Of a stretch of 64,000 nucleotides of DNA, positions 8,576-16,964 are shown piece after piece (positions within the stretch are counted from its first letter, which is position 1; each line of letters begins with the position of its first letter). The position numbers and the translations under genes were made by a program. The stretch spans positions 62,001 to 126,000 of the forward strand of contig JAEZKC010000014.1 in the NCBI GenBank assembly GCA_023436205.1. Direction: 5' to 3'. The notes under the pieces are model-generated. The model was given only the letters and a program-made list of their open reading frames with translations, was not told the DNA's origin and made no database searches. The DNA comes from Fibrobacterota bacterium. GTDB lineage: Bacteria; Fibrobacterota; Chitinivibrionia; Chitinivibrionales; Chitinispirillaceae.

Positions 8576-9724
8576 ATGCGCCTGGTGTTTGAGGCCCTTT
8601 TCTGGCTTTCACTTTTGATGATCATATACTCTTATCTGTTTTATCCGCTTCTTCTGGTGGTTTTTGCCAGATATTTCAGTAAACCTGTCAGAAGTGATGA
8701 GAACCATTTGCCCACGGTTGGTGTTCTGGTTCCCGCATATAATGAAGAAAAGGTGATTCGTCGCAAAATCGAAAACATCCTTTCTCTTGATTATCCCGCC
8801 GATAAAATTTCCGTCTGGGTTGGGTCTGATTGTTCCAATGATGCCACGGAAAAGATTGTTTCTGAATTTACAGATTCTCGGGTACATCTCTGGAGGGCTC
8901 CTGGTCGTGGGGGGAAGACCGGTATTGTCAACAGGCTTGCCCCTCTGGTTGACAGTGAAATTCTTCTTTTTACCGATGCCAACACTGTTCATAAATCAGG
9001 TTGTTTGAAAGCTATGGTGCGTCACTTTGCTGATCCGCAAGTTGGCGGTGTGGCGGGGCACATCGAACATGTTACTCAGGAGGGTGATGAAAATGCGGAG
9101 ATGATCTACCGCAATTTCGAATCTAAACAGAAGTATCTGGAAGGACGGCTCCACAGCTCAATTTCCGCTTTCGGCGGGTTTTATGCCATTAGAAAGAGCC
9201 TGTTTAAACCGATTCCCTTCAATGCCTATTCAAACGATGATGTGTTGATTCCCATGAACATTATTCGGCAGGGTTACAGAATAATTTACGAAATTGACGC
9301 TGTATCAGAAGAGGATATGACTGAAAAGGTGAGTTCTGAATTCCAGCGCAGAGTGAGAATCGGGGCCGGGAACTTCCAGGCATTTTTCTGGCTTATTGAT
9401 TTCTTCAGTCCTGCCAAGGGATGGCCATGGTTCTGTTATATGAGTCATAAGGTTACTCGCTGGTTTTCGCCTTTTTTCATAATGCTGGCATTCTTTTCCT
9501 GTCTGGGGTTGGTCGTTTTAGATGATTTAAAGTTCTACGATTTTATTTTCACCTGCGGTTCCATTTTCGCATTGTCCGGCGTTCTTTACAAATCCATTTC
9601 GCTTCGCATAAACCGGCATATTTTCTACTTCTTTGCAATGAATCTGGCTTTGCTGCTTGGCTTCATACGTTTTGCAGGCGGGATTAGATCCGCAGTTTGG
9701 AAAAGAACCGAGCGAACTGTCTGA
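8576..9724 (+). CDS. Membrane glycosyltransferase family 2 (processive-type)
   Basis: 382 residues. An N-terminal membrane helix (about 5-25) precedes a GT2 catalytic domain with PAYNEE, a DCSNDAT nucleotide-binding stretch, the DAN metal motif (FTDANT) and a QRRVRIGAG motif close to the Q/RxxRW of processive synthases. Three or so membrane helices follow (about 290-370). This matches poly-GlcNAc/cellulose-synthase-like or dolichol-type GT2 enzymes that make a polymer or glycolipid at the inner membrane. The start codon directly abuts the stop of the radical SAM gene, so the two are translationally linked. Confidence 0.88.
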   Translation: MRLVFEALFWLSLLMIIYSYLFYPLLLVVFARYFSKPVRSDENHLPTVGVLVPAYNEEKVIRRKIENILSLDYPADKISVWVGSDCSNDATEKIVSEFTDSRVHLWRAPGRGGKTGIVNRLAPLVDSEILLFTDANTVHKSGCLKAMVRHFADPQVGGVAGHIEHVTQEGDENAEMIYRNFESKQKYLEGRLHSSISAFGGFYAIRKSLFKPIPFNAYSNDDVLIPMNIIRQGYRIIYEIDAVSEEDMTEKVSSEFQRRVRIGAGNFQAFFWLIDFFSPAKGWPWFCYMSHKVTRWFSPFFIMLAFFSCLGLVVLDDLKFYDFIFTCGSIFALSGVLYKSISLRINRHIFYFFAMNLALLLGFIRFAGGIRSAVWKRTERTV

Positions 9725-9835
9725 AGTAAACCTCGTCACAGGAAATCCGCTTTCCAAGGTCACATCGAATCTCCCCTGATATTATATTATGTCTAATTCA
9801 TTTTGACTATCACTATACAGTACAGAGGAGAACAG

Positions 9836-10348
9836 ATGCAGCATATTGATTTCATGTCTGTTGCTGAGAAGGTCATGGCACAGATCCGAAAAGGAGCTTT
9901 CCTCACGGTTCAGGCCGGTGATGACATAAATGTAATGACAATCGGGTGGGCCTCACTGGGGTTTGTCTGGGGACGACCTATGATGACAGTGCTGGTGCGA
10001 AACTCCAGGCATACTTTTCAGATAATTGAAAAATCCGATGAATTTACGGTTTCGGTCCCCACGGTGAATGTGGAGAAGGAACTGGCTTTCTGTGGAACTG
10101 AGTCCGGCAAAAAGTTCAACAAACTCAAAGAGTGCGGTCTAGAACTTTTACCGGGAGGGAAAGTGCACACACCGGTAATAGATGTGCAGGGTTTGCATTT
10201 TGAATGCAAAATAGTGTACAAGTCTCCAATTGATCCCTCGAAACTGGTTGAATCCTATAAACATCTCTATCCTCAAAAAGATTACCATACAATTTACTAT
10301 GGTGAAATCGTTTATAGCTATTCGACGGAAGACCAACAGAAGAGCTGA
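9836..10348 (+). CDS. Flavin reductase-like FMN-binding split-barrel protein
   Basis: 170 residues from the ATG at 9836, chosen because AGAGGAG lies 5 bases upstream; a TTG 33 bases earlier is also in frame but has no ribosome site. The fold signature of the flavin reductase/DIM6-NTAB family is visible: a Met-Thr-Ile-Gly-Trp strand (VMTIGWASLG), PMMTVLVRNSRHT and the following FTVSVP. Members bind FMN and act as NAD(P)H:flavin oxidoreductases. The specific substrate is unknown. Its stop touches the last gene of the convergent pilus operon. Confidence 0.83.
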   Translation: MQHIDFMSVAEKVMAQIRKGAFLTVQAGDDINVMTIGWASLGFVWGRPMMTVLVRNSRHTFQIIEKSDEFTVSVPTVNVEKELAFCGTESGKKFNKLKECGLELLPGGKVHTPVIDVQGLHFECKIVYKSPIDPSKLVESYKHLYPQKDYHTIYYGEIVYSYSTEDQQKS

Positions 10349-10840
10349 TTAGAAAAGCCAGCTTTCCTCAGGTGAACCCCTGCTTTTGCGGGTGTTCACC
10401 AATGTTTTAACAGTGTCAAAATTATTCATGGCATCCCGAGTGGTAATGGTGATTTCCAGAAGCAGGTTATCACTGTTGCCGTTTTGGTTGACTGTAAAAG
10501 AAGTGATCTTGCCTTCATTGCCTCGCAGTAAAACCGGTTCTCCGTTTTTAAGGAGGTCTTGTCCATCATAGGTATACTCCAGCGTGTCTTCCTTGTCTCC
10601 AATAAATATTATGGAATTGAGGTCTGCATCGATAACTCCCGGGCTGCGCCTAAGTCTGAGAGTGATCTCATCTGCAACTCGTACCGATTCATTATGATGC
10701 ATTGCCCTGATTTCCTGATGTGCGACATGTTTGTTGATCTGGTTCCATGTTGTCAAGACAGCTGTAACAACAATGGCCGAAATGCTTATGACCACCATCA
10801 GCTCAAGAATTGTCATTCCCGCCTGGAAATTCCTCTTCAA
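10349..10840 (-). CDS. Type IV prepilin-like / GspJ-PilW-type minor pseudopilin
   Basis: 163 residues. A class III signal is present: a short basic leader, then GMTILELMVVISISAIVV, with cleavage after Gly and the conserved Glu at +5, followed by a hydrophobic helix. The globular C-terminal part has a stretch of charged beta-type residues. It is the last gene of a minus-strand secretion/pilus operon and overlaps the preceding pilin gene by 4 bases (ATGA-type). Size and position fit a GspJ/PilW-like minor pilin, but which one cannot be decided without structure prediction. Confidence 0.8.
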   Translation of the reverse strand: MKRNFQAGMTILELMVVISISAIVVTAVLTTWNQINKHVAHQEIRAMHHNESVRVADEITLRLRRSPGVIDADLNSIIFIGDKEDTLEYTYDGQDLLKNGEPVLLRGNEGKITSFTVNQNGNSDNLLLEITITTRDAMNNFDTVKTLVNTRKSRGSPEESWLF

Positions 10841-11229
10841 TTCGGTCCTCCCTGAATCAACTTGAAGGTGTATGGAGGAAACTTTTCTGATTGCGGAGTG
10901 ATAATAATATGGATTTCCACTGGTCCCGAAGAACTTTGGTCGAACATTTCTGATTTCACTGACTCTCGTTGAACAGTATAGGTCAAGCCTCTTATGGTTT
11001 CTGTGTAATTTGTATCTCCGACAACGATGTTGTCCAGAGCAATATTTCGGACTCTTTCGGCTTCATTGAGAGCCAGCATGGAGACTGTTTTGGTCACATG
11101 TGCTCTTCCGCGGATCCTGTCGCCGGCATTGAGCCCCTGGTACAGAGAAACTATGATGAATGACAAGATGGATAACGCTACTATCATCTCCACAACGCTG
11201 TACCCTGCCATTTTGGTAGTTTTCATCAT
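10837..11229 (-). CDS. Type IV prepilin-like / GspI-PilV-type minor pseudopilin
   Basis: 130 residues. Leader MMKTTKMAG precedes YSVVEMIVALSILSFIIVS, giving cleavage after Gly and Glu at +5, then a membrane helix. The remaining 90 residues form a small beta-rich domain. It shares one base with the upstream GspK/PilX-like gene and overlaps the downstream pilin, so it is translated as part of a tight gene cluster. GspI or PilV is the closest size match; that is inference from position and length. Confidence 0.8.
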   Translation of the reverse strand: MMKTTKMAGYSVVEMIVALSILSFIIVSLYQGLNAGDRIRGRAHVTKTVSMLALNEAERVRNIALDNIVVGDTNYTETIRGLTYTVQRESVKSEMFDQSSSGPVEIHIIITPQSEKFPPYTFKLIQGGPN

Positions 11230-12623
11230 CAGTTTTCTTTCCAGTTTACAATTACGGGTTCGCCTAAAAAGTAGGGCATCGCGTAATTTTCAATGGAAGA
11301 TAATGAACTTATGGTGCCTGTAAAGGTGTTTTCCTTTAAAGATGAAGGGAACAAAACCGAGTCGCTTTTAATATCGGTGCAATCGATTAGATATTCGGCC
11401 CGGATGATTCCAGATAGTTCACCACTGTGGCAAACAAGCTTTTCTGCCCAGAGAATACCGGTTGATCTTGTGTCGGGATCTGTTTTAATCCCGCCGGGAT
11501 TTCCAAAAGCTACAGCTGTTCCATCAAACGAGGCGTTTTCAGAAATGAGAATGGAAAAATTCCGAGGGATATCAGTGCGTTTCCCACTCAGGGAATCGGT
11601 ATTACCTGCTGCCAGAAGTGTGCTTTTTCCGAGTACTGAAGCATTGCCGTAGATATTAATACTGCCCATGGCAATCATATCTCCCTGAAATTGAGCTTTG
11701 TCCCCTATGAAAATTCGCCCGGAAGAGAAGAGAGAAATGTTCTCGAGGTGACTCTCGTCAAGAATTCGTATTTCACCGCCAACCGTAATATCCAGATTTT
11801 CCAGTCTGAAGGTACCAGAAATTTGCAGATCGCCGCGTACAATGATTTTCCGGTCCTCACTCCAGGTAATATCTGTAAATGCACCGTCCAGAATAAGATG
11901 ACTGTTCACGTCATCAGGAATCAAGGACAAGCTTTTTTGGCTTTGAATTGTGAGTGGTACATCCAGAATGAGGGAGTCCAGTGTCGGAAGTACTCTTTCT
12001 TTAAGAGCAGAGAAAAATTTCTTGTATTTAATTTTTTTCTGCTCTTTTCGAGTAGAATCCTGTGCTTGGGCAGTTGGTTGACATATTTTACCCTTTATCG
12101 AACCATTCACCGGCAGAGCATTTTCCAGTATCAGAACTGTATCCGGTCGAGCCGGAGCAGGGCAACCTAGTGTGGCTTCCACTTTTCGAGTGGTCTTCAG
12201 AATGCTTGATTCCGAGCTGATGAGACAGAAAATGCCTTTCAGCTTAGCAGCCACTTCTGAACTGTTTACTGTGTCATCTTTATATAGTGTCATCAGTTTG
12301 GGATCACCATTAATGGTGAGGTACTCTGAAGAATCCGTTTCGGTGGTGATTGAATCAAAAAGATCCATACGAAAGATCTGATCGAGAGTCGAAATGGTGG
12401 GCAGTGAATCGGTCTGGTTAGTGGAATCCAGCAGTTCTAGTGCTTTATAGACTCCTGACCTGGCGTTAAGAAGTGCCTGTGCACCGGAAGGGGAGCGGTA
12501 GGCAAGAAGATTTGCCCTGCCCTGATGAGCTAAATACAGCGTGACCACAATCATACCGCAGGCTGCAAAGAAAAGAACTATGGGAAGAGTGTTTCCTCGC
12601 TTGTTGAACAAGGAGAATTTCAC
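11229..12623 (-). CDS. GspK/PilX-like pilus protein with polymer-type beta-repeat domain
   Basis: 464 residues. The N-terminus (about 1-30) has a basic leader and one long hydrophobic helix (NTLPIVLFFAACGMIVVTLYL) but no Glu at +5, as in GspK/PilX tip proteins. The next 140 residues look like the GspK-type region with few recognisable motifs. From about 240 to 380 the sequence becomes a chain of short hydrophobic strands separated by Gly, Asp or Asn (for example IIVRGDLQISGTF, ISLFSSGRIFIGD, SINIYGNASVLG), which is the pattern of bactofilin/DUF342-like beta-helices. A tip adhesin or a surface scaffold would both fit. Overlaps by 4 bases with the PilP-like gene. Confidence 0.7.
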   Translation of the reverse strand: MKFSLFNKRGNTLPIVLFFAACGMIVVTLYLAHQGRANLLAYRSPSGAQALLNARSGVYKALELLDSTNQTDSLPTISTLDQIFRMDLFDSITTETDSSEYLTINGDPKLMTLYKDDTVNSSEVAAKLKGIFCLISSESSILKTTRKVEATLGCPAPARPDTVLILENALPVNGSIKGKICQPTAQAQDSTRKEQKKIKYKKFFSALKERVLPTLDSLILDVPLTIQSQKSLSLIPDDVNSHLILDGAFTDITWSEDRKIIVRGDLQISGTFRLENLDITVGGEIRILDESHLENISLFSSGRIFIGDKAQFQGDMIAMGSINIYGNASVLGKSTLLAAGNTDSLSGKRTDIPRNFSILISENASFDGTAVAFGNPGGIKTDPDTRSTGILWAEKLVCHSGELSGIIRAEYLIDCTDIKSDSVLFPSSLKENTFTGTISSLSSIENYAMPYFLGEPVIVNWKEN

Positions 12624-13105
12624 CTCTTCTCCTCCACAGTCAATTCATAGGTGCCCAGACTGTCCTTTAAAACCACCCCGTTATTGCTGACTGAAAGAAT
12701 GAGTGTGTTAAGCACTTTTTCTCCCTGTCCACGTATGAAGGTTTCACCTTTGGCATCTTCAATAATCGCGAGCTTGGTAGAATTCATCAGCCCCTTTAGC
12801 CGCAAATTGTTTCGTTCAGGCGGGGTAGAAACACTCTTTTTAACTGTTGGTGTGCTGACCTTTTCCAGCTTAAACGGTCTGAATGGAGATTCCATGGTTG
12901 TAAAGGAAACGGAAACAGGATCAACTTTGGATGCGAGTGCCTCTTCAATTCTTGAGGAGGTTTCTCTACCGTGGGGAAGTCCGTTTGTTTGTGAATGTCC
13001 TCTCAGTTTGGAAAAAGGGGTATTCACAAGCAGATGAATGCTAAGTGCAAGTGACAGTAATGAGACTGCAATGTAGATGTAAGGATTGCTTTTCTGTGTT
13101 CTCAT
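12620..13105 (-). CDS. PilP/GspC-like inner-membrane assembly protein
   Basis: 161 residues from the ATG at 13105, which has GGGGAGG 5 bases upstream; the ATG 21 bases earlier has no such site. One membrane helix (about 9-27) is followed by a linker and a small beta domain at the C-terminus (RLKGLMNSTKLAIIED, FIRGQGEKV), which resembles the PilP/GspC homology region that touches the secretin. The call rests on position between PilO and the pilins, and on size. It starts one base after the stop of the PilO gene. Confidence 0.7.
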   Translation of the reverse strand: MRTQKSNPYIYIAVSLLSLALSIHLLVNTPFSKLRGHSQTNGLPHGRETSSRIEEALASKVDPVSVSFTTMESPFRPFKLEKVSTPTVKKSVSTPPERNNLRLKGLMNSTKLAIIEDAKGETFIRGQGEKVLNTLILSVSNNGVVLKDSLGTYELTVEEKR

Positions 13106-13106
13106 T

Positions 13107-13655
13107 TCATGCCTCCCCTGCAACAAAGCAGGTTACCAGCATTTTGACATCTACAAGACCATGAGTGTCCACTTCCAGTGCAATTTTGGTGATTTGAAGA
13201 ATCTGCGGAAGTGCCTCCAGTGCAGCTGTAAATTTACCCAGTGAATTGTAATCAGTTTTCATTTCCAGAAGAACCGGTACATTGAGCCTGGAGCCTGATC
13301 TGCTTTCATTTAGCGGCTGTATTTTGCCAAGTACTATCCCCTGATCCGCCGCACGACCGATAAGTTCCTCCAGAATACCGGAAACTGAACTGGAGGGCGT
13401 TTCGGAGGGAATGGAATCGAGCTTCTTTAAAAGTAAAGCATTTTTGCTGCTTATTTCCTGCCTGATTTTATCGAATCCGTCTGCTGAGGAAAGATAAAAA
13501 TCATAGTGACTGATTTTTCGATTTTTCTCCATAAGAGAATCGTACTGAGGCAAAGCTATGTAACGTACTGAAGCACTGCAGAGCAGAATGCCAGCACAAA
13601 TCAATGCAGTAAAAGGAGAATCCTGCGTCAGTTTTCGAATAATTTCATTGTGCAT
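13107..13655 (-). CDS. pilO: PilO-like pilus assembly protein
   Basis: 182 residues with one membrane helix near the N-terminus (about 16-35), a coiled-coil segment (about 40-75) and a C-terminal ferredoxin-like domain, the arrangement of PilO. PilO pairs with PilN in the inner-membrane ring that connects motor and secretin. The gene overlaps its upstream PilN-like partner by 28 bases, which supports coordinated translation. Confidence 0.78.
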   Translation of the reverse strand: MHNEIIRKLTQDSPFTALICAGILLCSASVRYIALPQYDSLMEKNRKISHYDFYLSSADGFDKIRQEISSKNALLLKKLDSIPSETPSSSVSGILEELIGRAADQGIVLGKIQPLNESRSGSRLNVPVLLEMKTDYNSLGKFTAALEALPQILQITKIALEVDTHGLVDVKMLVTCFVAGEA

Positions 13656-14881
13656 ACAATTTTATACCTGCATAGATCCTTGTTTTTCGGGTCTCGTTCC
13701 AGAGCAGAAAGCGAAACGTTCTTCATAAATTCTGTCGCTTGAAGTTTGGAAATAAACGTGGTCACCGATGTTTCTGACCGTGACCACCCAGCCATTCTAA
13801 TCTCCAGATCAGTTTGAGAATTACGGCTTTGATCCGAAGCAAGTTTTTCGATATACAAATCAGATGGTTTTACTGTTCCCAGGACCTGAAGCAGGTTGCC
13901 CCAGTGTGAAATCCGTGAATAGGTTTTGCGTACTGATAAGATTCTGAAGGATAGTTCATCTGCTGTCTTGTTAAGTTCCTGAATGGCCTGATCCTCTTTC
14001 AGAAAAGAGGAGTAGATCTTCTCTTTTTCCGCTAATTTCTTTTGGAATAGAGTATTTAGTGTAAAAGGAATAAGGCTGATTAGAATCGCGGCGACCAGAA
14101 TGCCAACAGCACTTTTCAGGGCTAGAGGTCTAAAGGGCCGGAAGCTATGTCGAAGCGGAAGCTCAAATTCAGGCACTTCAAAAAAGTTAGAGAGAGCAAC
14201 CCCTGCCGCTTTGATTGCGCTGTCTGAATTTAGAGCTGGAGGTAAATTTAACGTTATCAGGGAAAAAGTATCCGTGTCGCTGATCGTTGTGTTTTTATCA
14301 AATGTTACAATGTGCTCTGGAAAATCATCTCTATTGAGAACATATCTCCAGTATCGGATAAGTTTGGCCAACTGTGGCCCAATGTCGCTTTTGGGTGACC
14401 AATGGAAATAAAATACACCTTCCAATTTATTATTGATTATTACACCTATCCGCACGGAGTTAGTTTGCGTGCAGACAGAAATGAAAGAGTGTGAAATTTC
14501 CGGGCAGAAGGTTTTCGGTATAGTCAGTAGAAATGTATCATCTGACAGGATACGTTTTACTGCACCAGAATGTGATTCGGCATAGATGTCAATCTTGTAT
14601 GATGCGATGCAGGGTTTGAAAAGTGAATTCGAATTTGCAAATGCTACCCGGCTATCTTTTGTGCTGGTCTCTTTGAGCCAGTCTGTTGCAAGCGCCAGCG
14701 TCACTCCTTGAGGAAACCTGTAAGTGCAACCCACAGGATTGTAACCCGCCCACGTCGTGACAATCGGTAAAAAAGTTCCGTTTTTCTTTTGAAACCTTAC
14801 CGATGTAAACATGCCATCCTCAGTAGGCACTACACCGATGGAAGTTTTCTGGTTACCAGTCTCAGTTTTTTCCGGACTCAT
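13628..14881 (-). CDS. PilM/PilN-like fusion protein of the pilus platform
   Basis: 417 residues from the ATG at 14881; a TTG at 14914 is in frame but the ATG overlaps the secretin stop region and carries an AAAGGA site upstream. The C-terminal 160 residues (about 255-417) have a membrane helix (GILVAAILISLIPFTL), a coiled coil and a PilN-like ferredoxin fold. The N-terminal 250 residues occupy the place of PilM but I see no clear actin-type phosphate loops, so it looks like a divergent or degenerate PilM-like domain. Most species encode PilM and PilN separately. Confidence 0.65.
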   Translation of the reverse strand: MSPEKTETGNQKTSIGVVPTEDGMFTSVRFQKKNGTFLPIVTTWAGYNPVGCTYRFPQGVTLALATDWLKETSTKDSRVAFANSNSLFKPCIASYKIDIYAESHSGAVKRILSDDTFLLTIPKTFCPEISHSFISVCTQTNSVRIGVIINNKLEGVFYFHWSPKSDIGPQLAKLIRYWRYVLNRDDFPEHIVTFDKNTTISDTDTFSLITLNLPPALNSDSAIKAAGVALSNFFEVPEFELPLRHSFRPFRPLALKSAVGILVAAILISLIPFTLNTLFQKKLAEKEKIYSSFLKEDQAIQELNKTADELSFRILSVRKTYSRISHWGNLLQVLGTVKPSDLYIEKLASDQSRNSQTDLEIRMAGWSRSETSVTTFISKLQATEFMKNVSLSALERDPKNKDLCRYKIVCTMKLFEN

Positions 14882-16964
14882 TTGTAACTGTACTTTCCTT
14901 TGAAACTGGAACAATGGTGGAATCCGGTTGTGTCGAGGGTTCCAATGATGTCTTTATCACAGGTGCTTTTTTAGTGCTGTTTTCGTTTTGAATCAAAGTG
15001 TCCTTCTTGTTGTCTTCTGATATACTCTCTTTTTCACTTTCTCGCGAGTTGAAGAATTTCATTCCGCTGTAAACTTTCTTTTCAAAAAAGCTTTTTTGCT
15101 GGAAATTGAACTTTTCCAGCTCTTCATCCAGATTGACAGCCTGCTCCCGCGACACTATTTTGGGAGTTATGTACACGACCAGATTTGATTTACTGCGAGT
15201 ACGACCGCTGTGCCGGAACAGTGCTCCTATAATTGGAATATCTCCCAGAATCGGAACTTTGTATTTAAACTCGCTCTCCTGATTTTTTATAAGCCCCCCC
15301 AGAATAAGCGTCTCGCCATCATCAAGCCGGACTGTGGTAGTCAGAGAACGCGTGGACACATTTGGGTAGCCTTCCTGGTTTGTTTTATCTGAGTTGGAAA
15401 CAACCGGTGTAATTTCTGCTGTAATTTGGCCGCTTTGTGAGATCCAGGGGGTTATATCGAGCTGTATTCCGAACTTGATCGGTTGAAAGCGAATGGTGTA
15501 GTTTTCGGCAGTTCCGGTAGTAACTTTAAAGTACTGCGTTTCGCTCACGTCAATAGATGCCTTGTTGCCGTTAAGAGTAAGAATGGAGGGTTGAGCAAGA
15601 ACTTTGGCTTTGTTCTGATTCTCCAGAAACTGCAGCACTACAAAGAAGTCTTCAGGAATCTGCTGAGTGATGCTTCCACTCTGCGGGATTTTTTTAAGAA
15701 AATCGATAATAGCCTTGCCGCTAATGCCAAATTCGGTATTACTTGATTCATCAGAGACTCTGGTGCCCGGTGCAGGTGTGACACTGTAGGAACGGTCTTT
15801 TAGTTTTTTGTCAATTCCGGCTTTCAAACCGAATTCTCTGTCAAGATTGTCTTTGTATTCCACAATAACAGCATCGATACGAACCTGGGGAGTGGGGATG
15901 TCGATAGTCTTAAGAAATTCTCTTGCAGCGACAATATCCTCAGATGTCCCGGAAATAAGAAGAGCATTCTGTTCTTTAATCACCCGCACATTGGTGGGTG
16001 GGATATCTTTGGGAAGTATGGAAGGGACGTTGTCCGCTTTTATATGACGAAGGTGAATGAGTTCTGATTTTGAAAGCGCCTGCCCCGATGGTGTTGCGGT
16101 ATTACGATCTCCAATTAGTATCACCTTATCCCTTTGAACAAAAGTAAAGCGGGTTCCTCCAAGGAGAAGTGCAAGCGCTTCAGTGAGGGGGGCATTATTG
16201 ATTCGGGCGTTGATTTCAGTCTTGATGCTCCCATATGTGATAATCTCCACATCACCCTGTTCGGCGATGGCCTTGATGATTTCTTCCAGATCCCCGTTTG
16301 TTACATTCATTGTGATGAGACCGTTTGTGTAATCCACATAGAAATTGCTCGAGGAACTGTTCCGGGAGATTCTGGCAGATGGAGGACCCTCCAGTTCGCC
16401 AGTGGACACCTGATAAATATTTCTCCTCTTTACAACTTTGAATCCGTTCCCTTCCAGAAGAGCCCTGAGCCCGTCATCAAGATTTACCTGGTAAAGCTTG
16501 CCCGAAAGACGTCCTTCCACTTTGGTGTCGGGAACAATACTTACAGCGGTTTTGTTGCTGAGCTCTTTCAGAAACTCCTTGACGTCCATATTCTGAACAT
16601 CCACTGTAAGTTTACTGTCCAGAAATCTTATCATGGACTTGCTCTGGATCGCCGCTTTTTGAATTCTATAAACACTGCCGTCCTGAATAACATCAAGTCC
16701 GTTTGACTCTGCAATGCTTCGAAGTCCTTCCATAATTGGGACATCCGTAAGATGAAGCGTCACCTTGCCTTTAATCTCCTGATCAAGCAAAATGTTAAGA
16801 TTATATCCTTTAGATATCATTCTAATGACATCTCTAAGGTCTGTGTCCTTAACATCCAGAGACATGAGCTGTTCGGTAGTGACAGTACTGTCGGTTTTGG
16901 GGGGCTGAGCCTGAACCCAACTGGAAACGATCATAATCGAGATCAGCAAATAGGATAACTTCAT
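14862..16964 (-). CDS. pilQ: Secretin (PilQ/GspD family) outer-membrane pore
   Basis: 700 residues. A signal peptide (about 1-20, LLISIMIVSSWVQA) is followed by repeated small N-domains that match STN/N1-type modules (about 30-170 and 205-280), a short N-domain near 290-350, and the secretin core (about 360-620). The core ends with the well-known VPILGDIPIIGALF stretch and the LVVYITPKIV strand. A Ser/Thr-rich tail follows that might dock a pilotin. It forms the outer-membrane ring of this pilus or secretion machine. It overlaps the ATPase gene by 4 bases and the next gene by 20. Confidence 0.9.
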   Translation of the reverse strand: MKLSYLLISIMIVSSWVQAQPPKTDSTVTTEQLMSLDVKDTDLRDVIRMISKGYNLNILLDQEIKGKVTLHLTDVPIMEGLRSIAESNGLDVIQDGSVYRIQKAAIQSKSMIRFLDSKLTVDVQNMDVKEFLKELSNKTAVSIVPDTKVEGRLSGKLYQVNLDDGLRALLEGNGFKVVKRRNIYQVSTGELEGPPSARISRNSSSSNFYVDYTNGLITMNVTNGDLEEIIKAIAEQGDVEIITYGSIKTEINARINNAPLTEALALLLGGTRFTFVQRDKVILIGDRNTATPSGQALSKSELIHLRHIKADNVPSILPKDIPPTNVRVIKEQNALLISGTSEDIVAAREFLKTIDIPTPQVRIDAVIVEYKDNLDREFGLKAGIDKKLKDRSYSVTPAPGTRVSDESSNTEFGISGKAIIDFLKKIPQSGSITQQIPEDFFVVLQFLENQNKAKVLAQPSILTLNGNKASIDVSETQYFKVTTGTAENYTIRFQPIKFGIQLDITPWISQSGQITAEITPVVSNSDKTNQEGYPNVSTRSLTTTVRLDDGETLILGGLIKNQESEFKYKVPILGDIPIIGALFRHSGRTRSKSNLVVYITPKIVSREQAVNLDEELEKFNFQQKSFFEKKVYSGMKFFNSRESEKESISEDNKKDTLIQNENSTKKAPVIKTSLEPSTQPDSTIVPVSKESTVTNESGKN

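Noticed and set aside
16134..16706. Plus-strand frame of 190 codons opposite the secretin gene
   Set aside because: The secretin reading has all expected domains; the opposite frame has no family pattern.
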